Shown one piece after another: positions 37,181 to 45,519 of a stretch of DNA of 64,000 nt (position 1 is its first letter; each line of letters opens with the position of its first letter). The DNA is from Rubripirellula sp. GTDB lineage: Bacteria; Planctomycetota; Planctomycetia; Pirellulales; Pirellulaceae. The notes beneath the pieces are model-generated. The model had not been told where the DNA came from. It ran no database searches and saw only the letters and a program-made list of their open reading frames with translations. The stretch covers positions 1-64,000 of the forward strand of contig JAPKCI010000007.1 in assembly GCA_028823035.1 (NCBI GenBank), in the 5' to 3' direction. Both the position numbers and the translations under genes were made by a program.

Positions 37181-39085
37181 CTACTTTTGAGCATCGACAA
37201 ATTGCTTGACCAGATCGCCGGGGATGGCATAGCTGCGAACTCTACTATTGCGGGCGATGTTCAAGCCTAGGAAGTTTCCGGCGAGATCAAATATAGGTCC
37301 GCCGCAGTTTTCTGGCTGGAGATCGGCATCGTGCGGAATGACTGCGGTGAAGCCATCTCTGCGACCACTTTTGTCCATGTTGTCAGCTGCGTGGTTTGAC
37401 GTTGACGGATAGGCACCGAGGGTAATTGGCTTCTGTAATTCCTTGTCGTCTCGCTGCAACGTCGCGATGATCGTAACCTTTGGGTCGACTGTGGTTAAGA
37501 AGGTACGCATGTCGCGATGTGTATTGATTTTCGTGTCATTCATTTTCGTCACCACATCGCCAACCTTGAGCCCGGCTCGTTTTGCTGCCCCATCATCGTT
37601 GACCTCTTTCAACTCCGCGCCCTGGCCGTTTTTGTAGGTGGCTGGGACGACGCCCAGAAATCCTCTACTCGCCTGCTTCTGGGATTTGAAGAGTCGGGTG
37701 CTGACAACGCTAACTAATCCGCTGCCATCGGCATCCGGGGCAAGCACAAAATTTCCGATCGCCGGTTGGCTGCCCATTGCCTCGCTAAGGTCAATTCCAT
37801 CCAGATTGCTATTGGGGGTTTTCAGCAAGATCAGATCGTTCGCTTGGTCTCGGCTGACAATTTCAAGTTCAACATCCTTTCCCTCGATCTTGGCCGTCGG
37901 CTTGTCGCCCACCATCGAATTTTTGCTGACCACCAAATTGGTTCCCTTGATCATCGTGCCCACGATGGAGAAGGAGGCAATGTCTGTATCGACGCCGAAT
38001 TTGCTCGATATGTCGATGCAGACGTCGTCCAACTGGTCTTCCAGTTCAGAGAACTCTCGAGGTAAATTCACTAACTGCTTGATTGGCTTTGGGGCTCTGA
38101 ACTCTCTTGGCTCGTAGCTGGGAAGTTCTACCTTCGGAGCCTCCGGTTCAATGTCGAGAGTGATTTCGAGTTCGATTTTCTCTTTGCCCCGGAGCAGTTT
38201 GACAACAACCGGATCCGCACCGTCATCGCGTGCGGCGGCTAATGCTGTACGGAGTTGATTGACGGACTTGATAGCCTTTCCGTAGACCATCTGGATGACG
38301 TCTTTGACCTGAATTCCATGTTTTTCAGCGACACTGTCTTGGATGACTTCATCCACAGCGATCCCGGTGCCATTACTCTGTTCGACGCCGCGGAACCCCA
38401 GCTTTGTCCGTGGCGGACCTGATTCCGTAAACGAACGTTCGCTGTTCAGTTCGTTCCAGAAAGTTTTGAACACATCGATTGGAACTTCGTAATTGCGGTC
38501 CATCTTTCGGCCGATGCGTGAGTGGATACCGATGACGCGTCCGTTGAGGTCAAACAACGCTCCTCCGGAGTCACCAGGTTCCATCAGCGCTGTTGATTGA
38601 AGCATTCCTCGGGTGAGTCCCGAGCGTACGATGCGACCGAACCGGACCGCTGGAAGTTTGCTTGGTCCTTGGCCTCCGGGGTAACTGATTCCAAGGCAGG
38701 GTTGATTGGCTACCAAGTTAGAGGAATCTCCCATACGAGCAAATGGCAGCGCATCAACGTCGTCAGTGATTTTGACTAAAGCGCAGTCAGCCTGAGGATT
38801 CGTGCCCTTGCCGCGAGCCGTGAAGCGGCGTCCATCAGGAAGAGTCACCTGGTATCGGGTTCCCGGCCTTACTGCGTGGCCGGCAGACAAAACATGTCCT
38901 TCGCTGCTAACAATAACACCGCTAAAAGAACTACCAGAACCGCGGATCGACACGACAGCTGGTTGCACCGCTTCGATGGTCTTGTAGATGTCAGTCTGCA
39001 ACTGGGAAACATCGAAATCAGCTGCGGCCCGATCAAACACAAGGAGAAGGAGAATGATGATGAGAAATATTCGTTTTGTGTTCAT
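37181..39085 (-). CDS. HtrA-like serine protease with PDZ domains and degenerate second protease unit
   Basis: A 634-residue exported protein from the ATG at 39085, which starts the signal peptide MNTKRIFLIIILLLLVFDRAAA. The first trypsin-like domain (about 30-215) has His70 (SAGHAV), Asp100 (ADCALVKI) and Ser173 (PGDSGGAL), a full triad, followed by PDZ1 (about 228-315). The second half begins another trypsin-like barrel (about 345-465) with Asp417 but Ser390 where His is expected. A second PDZ (about 473-557) follows, and only afterwards the strand ENCGGPIFDLAGNFLGLNIA, with Cys594 at the nucleophile position. The first unit should cleave misfolded or signal proteins in the periplasm; the second is probably inactive and binding. 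The exact domain boundaries are estimated. Confidence 0.88.
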   Translation of the reverse strand: MNTKRIFLIIILLLLVFDRAAADFDVSQLQTDIYKTIEAVQPAVVSIRGSGSSFSGVIVSSEGHVLSAGHAVRPGTRYQVTLPDGRRFTARGKGTNPQADCALVKITDDVDALPFARMGDSSNLVANQPCLGISYPGGQGPSKLPAVRFGRIVRSGLTRGMLQSTALMEPGDSGGALFDLNGRVIGIHSRIGRKMDRNYEVPIDVFKTFWNELNSERSFTESGPPRTKLGFRGVEQSNGTGIAVDEVIQDSVAEKHGIQVKDVIQMVYGKAIKSVNQLRTALAAARDDGADPVVVKLLRGKEKIELEITLDIEPEAPKVELPSYEPREFRAPKPIKQLVNLPREFSELEDQLDDVCIDISSKFGVDTDIASFSIVGTMIKGTNLVVSKNSMVGDKPTAKIEGKDVELEIVSRDQANDLILLKTPNSNLDGIDLSEAMGSQPAIGNFVLAPDADGSGLVSVVSTRLFKSQKQASRGFLGVVPATYKNGQGAELKEVNDDGAAKRAGLKVGDVVTKMNDTKINTHRDMRTFLTTVDPKVTIIATLQRDDKELQKPITLGAYPSTSNHAADNMDKSGRRDGFTAVIPHDADLQPENCGGPIFDLAGNFLGLNIARNSRVRSYAIPGDLVKQFVDAQK

Positions 39086-39119
39086 GATCTGTTGCAAATG
39101 AAGACTTGAAAAAATTGGA

Positions 39120-39147
39120 TCTATAGAATACATCGCTCTATAGAATA
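39120..39147. promoter_or_regulatory. Paired 11-bp direct repeats upstream of protease gene
   Basis: Two exact copies of tctatagaata, 17 bp apart, lie 35-62 bp upstream of the protease start codon. They could be operator half-sites or overlap a -10 element (tatagaat). Regulator unknown. Confidence 0.35.
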
Positions 39148-39690
39148 ACCGATGGGCAGGCAACGAATGGTAAATTATGGAGCAGGGGCAAGCCCTCGAT
39201 TCTTTGGGCCAGGTCGCCCAAACGGTACAAGCGATACCGCTGGCGCGGAAAAAACATCCACTCATTGGTCATCGAGTGGCCAAGACCCAGTCGGTCAGTG
39301 TTTTCTTCAGAGCTGCTGTATTCGATTCGCGAAATCCAGAGTTTGTTATGTGATGGAACGCGGAGGGTCAGGGCTGGCTGGTTACCAATCTTCAGGCGAT
39401 TCAATTTTTATCAACAGTCATCTTGTCATTTCAGACGCAATCAGCGGGTTCGGGCCCTCGGTGGGAACGTTCTATCCTTGCCGTAGATGTTCCACGGCAG
39501 GATCGCAGGTGCGCTGCGGCCTCTCAACCGACGTCAGGCGGAACGAAAACAGAAATGGACATCAATGCGGTCCAAAAACTTCAGTGGCAGCTGAGAAAAT
39601 CATGGTTGCCATCGGCCGTGGAAATTGTGTACCAAATACCTTGATTATTGGGTCCCCCGGATCGCAATTGTTTGGGCTTCCGACTGACAA
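39148..39690. other. Divergent intergenic region
   Basis: About 540 bp between the protease and HTTM genes. The open frames inside show no recognisable product. Confidence 0.45.
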
Positions 39691-41268
39691 ATGAAAGATC
39701 GAGCACAAAAGTTTTTTGGATGTGATATTCGTTCGCTGGCTATCTTTCGGATCGCCTTGGCGTGCATTATTTTTTGTGACGTATGTGATCGATTTCAGTA
39801 CGTAGACGCGTTCTATTCTGAGCACGGGTTTTTTAACCTTGAATTGGCCAAGCATGTTTCGCCTTACAGTTACTCAGTGAATTACCTTTCCGATTCCATC
39901 GGATTTCAAAAAGGTGTTTTTATATTGCTGGGGTTGGGGGCTGTTTTGCTGGGGATGGGGTGCTATTCCCGATTGGCAACATGCGTTTGCTGGATTCTGC
40001 TCGCTTCCATCCATGTTCGTAATCCCACGGTATTGATTAGCGGCGACACATTGTTGCGAATGATGTTGTTCTGGTCGATGTTCATCCCGCTCGGGCGTAT
40101 CTGGTCCATTGATCATTGGCGACAGCGGCGGGCATCCGGTGGCGAGACCGAGTTGCCAACCCAACCAAGCTTGTTGTGTTCGGTTGGCACCGCATGTTTG
40201 ATCCTGCAGGTCTGCATCATGTACTGGACAGCGGGGCTGTCCAAGTGGAATGAGGCTTGGCTTGATGGGACAGCAATGGAGTACATTTTGCGGCTGGATT
40301 GTTACACTCGGCCGATGGGCCGATGGGCATTGACTTACCCAATGTTGGTTATGTGTCTCACGTACAGCACGTTAGCGATTGAATTGCTGTTTCCGTTGTT
40401 ACTGTTTGTTCCTTACAGAAATGACTTAATTCGATTGGGCGTGGTCCTGTTCTTTTGGTGCTTCCACATCGGCATTGAGTTTTTCATGGACATTGGGAAG
40501 TTTGGAGCGGTGTCGATGATGGCATGGTTGCCTGTTCTACCGGGGATTTTCTGGAATCACTTTTCACCAACGCGAATTGCTGAACCTGACGGTGGTTCAA
40601 AGAGTGAAGTGAGTGATCACACAAAACCGAGTAGCATCAGAATTTGGGGGAAGCGAGTTTTTTCGATTCTCGTCCCATTCGTATTCCTTGTTTATGTTGT
40701 CATGTGGAATTTGCTTGCGCTGCATGGGTATCTAGGCAGAACCCGGCGACAAGCGGATACAGACAGCTTCTATAGGTTTGGGATGGCAACGATGGTAGGA
40801 CAAAACTTTCAAATGTTTTGTGTGCCTTCGCGTGCCAATGCGACCTACGTTTTTAACGGTCGAATGAAAAACGGGATCCGGATGGATTTGGTGCGAGATC
40901 AACCCGTTCAGGATTCGGCTCCGGGTGGATCGTCGACAGGGATCGTTCGCGGGTGGAAGACGCTGCACTGGTATCTGGTTAGTTTTGGCGGTGATCCGAA
41001 GTTGAATCAATCGCTGCTTGAGTATCACACGCGTACCTGGAATTTGGCTCACGCTGTTAGTGAGCAAGTGTATGAATCCCGCATGGAGTGTTATTACGAG
41101 GAAATCGGACCCGGAGTCCCAGCAGGGTCATTCGAGCACCTTCAAAATCTTGCTTTCTGGGCAAGGTCCGGGCCTATCGAAAAGTCCAAAGAAGAGTTGA
41201 TTCAGGATTTTGATCAACTCATGAATCAATTTGAGGATGGATACATGTTTCCAAGCGGGAATGAATGA
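39691..41268 (+). CDS. HTTM-domain membrane protein
   Basis: A 525-residue protein whose N-terminal 300 residues match the HTTM (horizontally transferred transmembrane) domain related to vitamin K-dependent gamma-carboxylase. Typical features are the opening FFGCDIRSLAIFRIALACIIF, FYSEHGFFN, HVRNPTVLISGDTLLRMMLFWSMFIPLG and YWTAGLSKWNEAWLDGTAMEYIL, with about eight membrane helices. The C-terminal soluble part (about 330-525) resembles the tail found in planctomycete members. Carboxylase activity has not been shown for bacterial members, so the function is open. Confidence 0.9.
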   Translation: MKDRAQKFFGCDIRSLAIFRIALACIIFCDVCDRFQYVDAFYSEHGFFNLELAKHVSPYSYSVNYLSDSIGFQKGVFILLGLGAVLLGMGCYSRLATCVCWILLASIHVRNPTVLISGDTLLRMMLFWSMFIPLGRIWSIDHWRQRRASGGETELPTQPSLLCSVGTACLILQVCIMYWTAGLSKWNEAWLDGTAMEYILRLDCYTRPMGRWALTYPMLVMCLTYSTLAIELLFPLLLFVPYRNDLIRLGVVLFFWCFHIGIEFFMDIGKFGAVSMMAWLPVLPGIFWNHFSPTRIAEPDGGSKSEVSDHTKPSSIRIWGKRVFSILVPFVFLVYVVMWNLLALHGYLGRTRRQADTDSFYRFGMATMVGQNFQMFCVPSRANATYVFNGRMKNGIRMDLVRDQPVQDSAPGGSSTGIVRGWKTLHWYLVSFGGDPKLNQSLLEYHTRTWNLAHAVSEQVYESRMECYYEEIGPGVPAGSFEHLQNLAFWARSGPIEKSKEELIQDFDQLMNQFEDGYMFPSGNE

Positions 41269-41307
41269 GTCCCTGCTCCGCTGTGAGAGTGTTTTCCAAA
41301 ACACTCA

Positions 41308-41583
41308 CTATCTCCCGGAGAGACGTGTTTTCGCGGGCCATCTTGGTGGTCCAGGATTTCTTCTATACGGTCGTGACAGGCCCTGCGGGCGGTTGCATCC
41401 CCGCTTCGCCTCATCGGACTTCATCCTACTGAACTGTTTCTTCCATCTCATCCAGGTTGACTCAGCAACGCCAAGCTTTTGATACACCTCAGCCGATGTT
41501 GTTCCAGCGGCGAGCGTCGCTTCGCCTTCTGCCAACGCCTTCACAATCTGCTGAGGCTTTCGTCGTTTTCGTGTCTTTGTCAT
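41308..41583 (-). pseudogene. IS3-family orfA remnant
   Basis: The first 60 codons encode a helix-turn-helix typical of IS3 orfA: KRRKPQQIVKALAEGEATLAAGTTSAEVYQKLGVAESTWMRWKKQF then SRMKSDEAKR. After that the reading frame breaks and the expected leucine-zipper segment is scrambled; a MARENTSLREIV-like remnant is visible in another frame. No orfB is present. This is a truncated, inactive insertion-sequence relic. Confidence 0.8.
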
Positions 41584-41679
41584 CAAGAGTCTCCTTCGGC
41601 CAGTAGACTCTCATGACTCACTTCTTGGGGAGCACGCCACCAGAAACTCTGCGTCCATTACCGCGAAAAACATACAGGA

Positions 41680-42423
41680 TCATTCGCTCGGATACTTTAG
41701 GCGCAAGACCTTTGCTCGTTTCCGAGCGTCGGCGAGTTCTCGGGAGGACAATTTGGACCTGATTTCGGCATTGGTTTGATAGGAGAATTCACAGCCATTT
41801 GCGCCGGCTGCGGCCAGCCACGCGTAGCCCTCCACGTAATCCTGCGGGATGCCTTCGCCATTGACGTACAGGACGCCAACATTGTTCTGAGCTTGCGCGT
41901 TACCCTGCTCGGCAGCCTTGCGATACCACTTCATCGCTTTGGCTGCATCTGCGGGGACGCTTTTGCCGTTTTCGTACATTGCCCCAATTTCGAGTTGGGC
42001 GTCTGCATTACCCTGTTCGGCTGCCAGGCTATACCAGTGGAAGGACTCGGCCTCATTTGCCGGAACGCCTTCGCCTATTGCGTACATGAAACCAAGGTAG
42101 AACTGAGCGTCAGCGATGCCCTGCTCAGCGGCCTTGAGGTACCACTTCACGGCTTCGGCGTCATCGATTGCAACGCCTTCGCCTTCGTCGAGCATGATGC
42201 CCAAGCTTAACTGCGCCTCAGCGTTACCCTGCTCCGCAGCCATGCGGTACCATTTGGCAGCTTCGGCGTCATCTATCGGAACACCTTCGCCTTGGTCGTA
42301 CATATAGCCGAGGGCATGCTGAGCGTCAGGGTCACCCTGTTCTGCACGTTCTTGCAGCGACTTGCTGCACCCTGCCACGCCGAAAATCAGTACTGCAAGC
42401 CAAGCGATTAGCCACGCTTTCAT
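41680..42423 (-). CDS. Sel1-repeat (TPR-like) lipoprotein
   Basis: A 247-residue protein. The signal AWLAVLIFGVAGC carries a lipobox with Cys19. Five tandem 36-residue Sel1 repeats follow (AQHALGYMYDQGEGVPIDDAEAAKWYRMAAEQGN and relatives), then a degenerate repeat ending AYAWLAAAGANG, and a charged C-terminus. The repeats are also visible as 108-bp DNA repeats. Sel1 solenoids mediate protein-protein contacts; the partner is unknown. It probably sits on a membrane facing the periplasm. Confidence 0.92.
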   Translation of the reverse strand: MKAWLIAWLAVLIFGVAGCSKSLQERAEQGDPDAQHALGYMYDQGEGVPIDDAEAAKWYRMAAEQGNAEAQLSLGIMLDEGEGVAIDDAEAVKWYLKAAEQGIADAQFYLGFMYAIGEGVPANEAESFHWYSLAAEQGNADAQLEIGAMYENGKSVPADAAKAMKWYRKAAEQGNAQAQNNVGVLYVNGEGIPQDYVEGYAWLAAAGANGCEFSYQTNAEIRSKLSSRELADARKRAKVLRLKYPSE

Positions 42424-42475
42424 CTCCAGTCTCCATTTCGAGTCGAATCAGCCTCGTGACAGTCTACCACTCTGA

Positions 42476-42805
42476 GCCACACGGAAACATAGAGAGCTGC
42501 AGAAATACGTTCACGATGCCCACGTGCCAGTTCCGGGCAGTACCGATAAATTCAAAAGGGTTCTCGACGATTCTTTCCTGCGTGTTTTTCTTGCATTACT
42601 TGAAAAAATGGACAGACAGGTCGGACGTGTCATTGCGGCAGTAGACGAACTCCAGTCCGAAAAGAAAACCTCGATTGTTTTTACAAGTGACAACGGTCCA
42701 CCGGACTCGCCAAGGAAGCATGAGACAGGGAACCGGCGTTTCCTAACACGATCATTCAGTCTGACTTTAAACTTTTTGGTCAAGCACCCGAGTTTCGCCT
42801 CGTGA
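42476..42805 (+). pseudogene. Sulfatase gene fragment
   Basis: An internal piece of a sulfatase: FLALLEKMDRQVGRVIAAVDEL, then KKTSIVFTSDNGPPDS, which is the conserved segment ending at the C-terminal metal-binding Asp-Asn-Gly. The N-terminal part with the formylglycine motif and the C-terminal part are missing; a stop lies just upstream at 42473 and the frame drifts after PPDSPRKHE. It is a dead fragment. Confidence 0.82.
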
Positions 42806-43590
42806 CTGGAAACGGCATTGGCTTAAAGCTTTCACACCTTGAACTGGCTTCAAAAGCCTACGTTGATTCCTTCAAATGAGACAGGACGAAGTTGCTCTCT
42901 GTGTCTGACTGAGTTGCCGGCACGCTGACTACGAATTCGAAGAAAATCATCAACAGATCCTTGGTTTCATTGCCGGTGCGAAAATGTGCTGCCCATCCAA
43001 CGCACATGTAAAGCTGGCATCGGTCAGCCCCACTTGACTTTATTTTCGCCAATGCTGCACGCTCGACTACCCATTTGTCGTCGTCAGATTTTGGATCAGA
43101 CTTGCAACGTTGAGATGCCCTGTGCTGAGGTCGCGCATCAGGACTTTCACCACTGCTCCATCCGGACGTTGTTGTTCGTCGTAGTTTGCGGATTCGAAAC
43201 GCTGATGTGTCTAACGCGACAGACCTGCTTGCCTCGGACGATCTGAGTACGTCTTGCTCTCGTTATCGAGTTCCCATCCGACCGTCATTCATCTTTTAGC
43301 ATTCAACACGGAACGTAACAGCATTGAGCGCGGAACGGTTGGTTGTGGGGGTTGCCTAGCGCAGGCAGACAAGTGTATCGCGGACGCAGGTGGCCGTTGG
43401 ATCAATGCAAGAGCAAGTTGAACGACATCCCACTGCCCTCGTTCGCCAGTGGTGTTGGTAAGCGAAGTTCCGGAAATTCCGCAGATTACGGAAATTCGCT
43501 ACCGCCAGTGGATAGCGTTGCTTCGTTTGTCGCGTTGCTCGTGCTATGGGCTGCGACCGAAACACTGCGGCATCTGTACTCGCCCGATAC
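42806..43590. other. Intergenic region, no clear gene
   Basis: About 785 bp after the sulfatase fragment. Frames on both strands show no family; it may be further decayed coding sequence. Confidence 0.45.
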
Positions 43591-43626
43591 AAAAAAAACG
43601 CTGGATACTCATCAGAGTTCCAGCGT
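43591..43626 (-). terminator. Rho-independent terminator of cold-shock gene
   Basis: Stem acgctgga (43598-43605) and tccagcgt (43619-43626) with a 13-base loop; on the minus strand it is followed by a run of eight T. It lies 42 bases after the cold-shock gene stop. Confidence 0.88.
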
Positions 43627-43667
43627 CTTGAAATTTATTATTGAAAGGCGCTCGTCTTGAACGGCGC

Positions 43668-43880
43668 TCAGTCGTTCGCGAGTCGAACGTTTTCCGCTCG
43701 CGGGCCTTTTGGGCCTTGGCCAACGGAGTAGGTCACTTCTTGGCCCTCGCGGAGGTCGTTGAACTCAACGCCCTCGACAGCTGAACTGTGAAAGAACATG
43801 TCGTTGTCGTTGTTGCTGCCGTTTGGCGAGATAAACCCGAATCCCTTGTCGGTGATGCGTTTGATCGTACCTTGTTCCAT
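43668..43880 (-). CDS. Cold-shock domain protein (CspA family)
   Basis: A 70-residue single cold-shock domain. RNP1 is KGFGFISP and RNP2 is DMFFHSSAV, where most CspA proteins have DVFVHHS; a 7-residue Asn/Asp insertion (NGSNNDND) lies between them. It binds single-stranded RNA or DNA and probably acts as an RNA chaperone. A strong terminator follows. The 5' leader of about 140 bases contains inverted repeats, as is common for cold-shock mRNAs. Confidence 0.95.
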   Translation of the reverse strand: MEQGTIKRITDKGFGFISPNGSNNDNDMFFHSSAVEGVEFNDLREGQEVTYSVGQGPKGPRAENVRLAND

Positions 43881-43966
43881 TTTCTAATCCAATACTCTTC
43901 AAAAAGTTATGTCGGGTTCATTTGCGAGAAACGTTCACGCAATAGTCCAACATGGTGGTTTGTATG

Positions 43967-44013
43967 AACGCTGTCAGAAACTTCTGGAGTTCCGCCAACA
44001 GCGTTGGTTTTTT
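43967..44013 (+). other. Hairpin in cold-shock leader, terminator-like on plus strand
   Basis: Arms aacgctgt (43967-43974) and acagcgtt (43998-44005) enclose a smaller inverted repeat cagaa/ttctg. On the plus strand six T follow shortly after. In the minus-strand sense it lies in the leader of the cold-shock gene. Role uncertain. Confidence 0.35.
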
Positions 44014-44019
44014 GTTTTG

Positions 44020-44217
44020 TTAGTTGTTGTCAGTCGCTGAGTTGTCGATTTCCGGAGTGTCGACTTCTTGAGTTGGTTCGTCAGTAGTTTCCTGCGGTAA
44101 GGCCGATTCTGCTTCCTTCCGCTCCTTGCGGCGAGTTCGCTTCTCTTCGGCTTTGTGTCTCTTTTCCATTTCGCGAGCTCGTTTCGCGAATGTATTTTGG
44201 TTTTTAACGATGGTCAA
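44020..44217 (-). CDS. Small basic-then-acidic protein upstream of cold-shock gene
   Basis: About 65 residues from a TTG at 44217, placed just after an AGGAG; an ATG at 44271 would add 18 unlikely residues, and the exact start is uncertain. The sequence begins TIVKNQNTFAKRAREMEKRHKAEEKRTRRKERKE, a long charged helix, and ends in an acidic Thr/Glu tail. Proteins of the type NTFAKRxREMEK are found near cold-shock or ribosome-related genes in many bacteria and are thought to bind nucleic acid. Function not proven. Confidence 0.65.
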   Translation of the reverse strand: MTIVKNQNTFAKRAREMEKRHKAEEKRTRRKERKEAESALPQETTDEPTQEVDTPEIDNSATDNN

Positions 44218-44385
44218 TACTCCTGGGTAACCAGTGCGCTTTGTTTGATCATGAGTCAGGAAACAATCCATTCCTGACGTTTGTCTTATTTTAATGAGTT
44301 GTTTGTAATTTGTGCCCTTGGAAACTCATGATGCATTCTATTACGAGTTTATCATTGTTTCCGTGTTGTGGAATACGGCTTAGAG

Positions 44386-45519
44386 TCAGCTAGGGTTATC
44401 TTTTGATGGTGGCCCGGTGGGCTCGTTTTTGTCAGGATCAGGATTCCATGCTCGGTCTCCACGGTCATTTATGTTTGTTGGCGGTGATGTTCGGTCACTG
44501 CCCTTGGGTTGGGCGAGGGGATTTCGTTGGGTACCGAGGCGATTCCGTTTGGTACGTAGTGTACCATTTCGGAATGCTTCGCCGAGTGCCTTTGGGACTT
44601 CCGACTCGGCGAGCACAAGCAACGCTCTGCTTTCTGCAACCTTCGCTTTCATTTGTTGTGTGAGTGCGATCGCTAATGCACGCCGGACTTCGGCTTTTGC
44701 CCTGGCAACGCGTGTGTCCGCGTTTGCCTGATCTGTTTGTAGCCGCGCTCCGATGTTCTCCCCGACGTCGATATCCAAAATGTCTATTGATACAATTGAA
44801 AAGGCAGTATTGGCGTCAAGTCCGTCAAACATTGTGCCTTTGGTAATTCGTGATGGCATTTCCAGTACATCCATGTGGGTCGATGCTGACCCTATGGCAC
44901 TGACTATTCCTTCGCCGACACGAGCAATAATGGTATCCTCCGTTGCGCCTCCAATCAACTGATCTAGATCTGTGCGTACAGTAACTCGTGCTCGGATAAG
45001 CAACTCGACGCCGTTTTTGGCAACCGCACTCAGCGATTTGCGTCCTTCACGATTTACTGCAGGGCAATTAATTACCTTAGGTGACACGCTAGATTGTACA
45101 GCATGAAGGACGTTGCGTCCGGCTAGATCGATTGCTGCGGCGCGATCAAAATCCAATTCGATCCCTGCACGTTGTGCTGCGATCATCGCTTGCACGACAT
45201 TCATCACGTCGCCACCTGCTAGAGAGTGAGCCTGCAAACGAGCAGTACTCATCCCGCTTTCATGGTCGATTCGTAAACCTGCCTGACGTGCCATTACCTT
45301 GGCGGTGACGATGATTCGCTGGTCAATGTTGAGGAATTTCATCACGATCAAGCTTTTCATGCTCACCTGAGCATCAGACATATAAGCCTGAAGCCAGTGA
45401 GAACCCCACGTCATGAACAAGGCGAACACCAATATCACGATTACCGTCATAGCGACCAACGCCACGATCTTCACGTTAACCCAATCAGGCAGCCATTCGG
45501 CTGTTATCAAACTTTCCAT
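44386..45519 (-). CDS. floA: Flotillin-like protein FloA
   Basis: A 377-residue FloA (YqfA/UPF0365) protein. One N-terminal membrane segment (VALVAMTVIVILVFALFMTW) is followed by the flotillin core (FLNIDQRIIVTAKVMARQAGL, LAGRNVLHAVQSSVSPKVI, LLIRARVTVRTDLDQLIGGATEDTIIARVGEGIVSAIGS, MFDGLDANTAFSIVSIDILDIDVGENIGARLQTDQANADTRVARAKAE). The C-terminal 45 residues are an extra Arg/Pro-rich tail. AAAGGAGG lies six bases before the ATG. FloA organises membrane microdomains. The usual neighbour nfeD is not seen on either side. Confidence 0.95.
   Translation of the reverse strand: MESLITAEWLPDWVNVKIVALVAMTVIVILVFALFMTWGSHWLQAYMSDAQVSMKSLIVMKFLNIDQRIIVTAKVMARQAGLRIDHESGMSTARLQAHSLAGGDVMNVVQAMIAAQRAGIELDFDRAAAIDLAGRNVLHAVQSSVSPKVINCPAVNREGRKSLSAVAKNGVELLIRARVTVRTDLDQLIGGATEDTIIARVGEGIVSAIGSASTHMDVLEMPSRITKGTMFDGLDANTAFSIVSIDILDIDVGENIGARLQTDQANADTRVARAKAEVRRALAIALTQQMKAKVAESRALLVLAESEVPKALGEAFRNGTLRTKRNRLGTQRNPLAQPKGSDRTSPPTNINDRGDRAWNPDPDKNEPTGPPSKDNPS

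Noticed and set aside
39152-39694. 180-codon plus-strand frame upstream of the HTTM gene
   Set aside because: It crosses the protease promoter region, shows no family and lacks a ribosome binding site.
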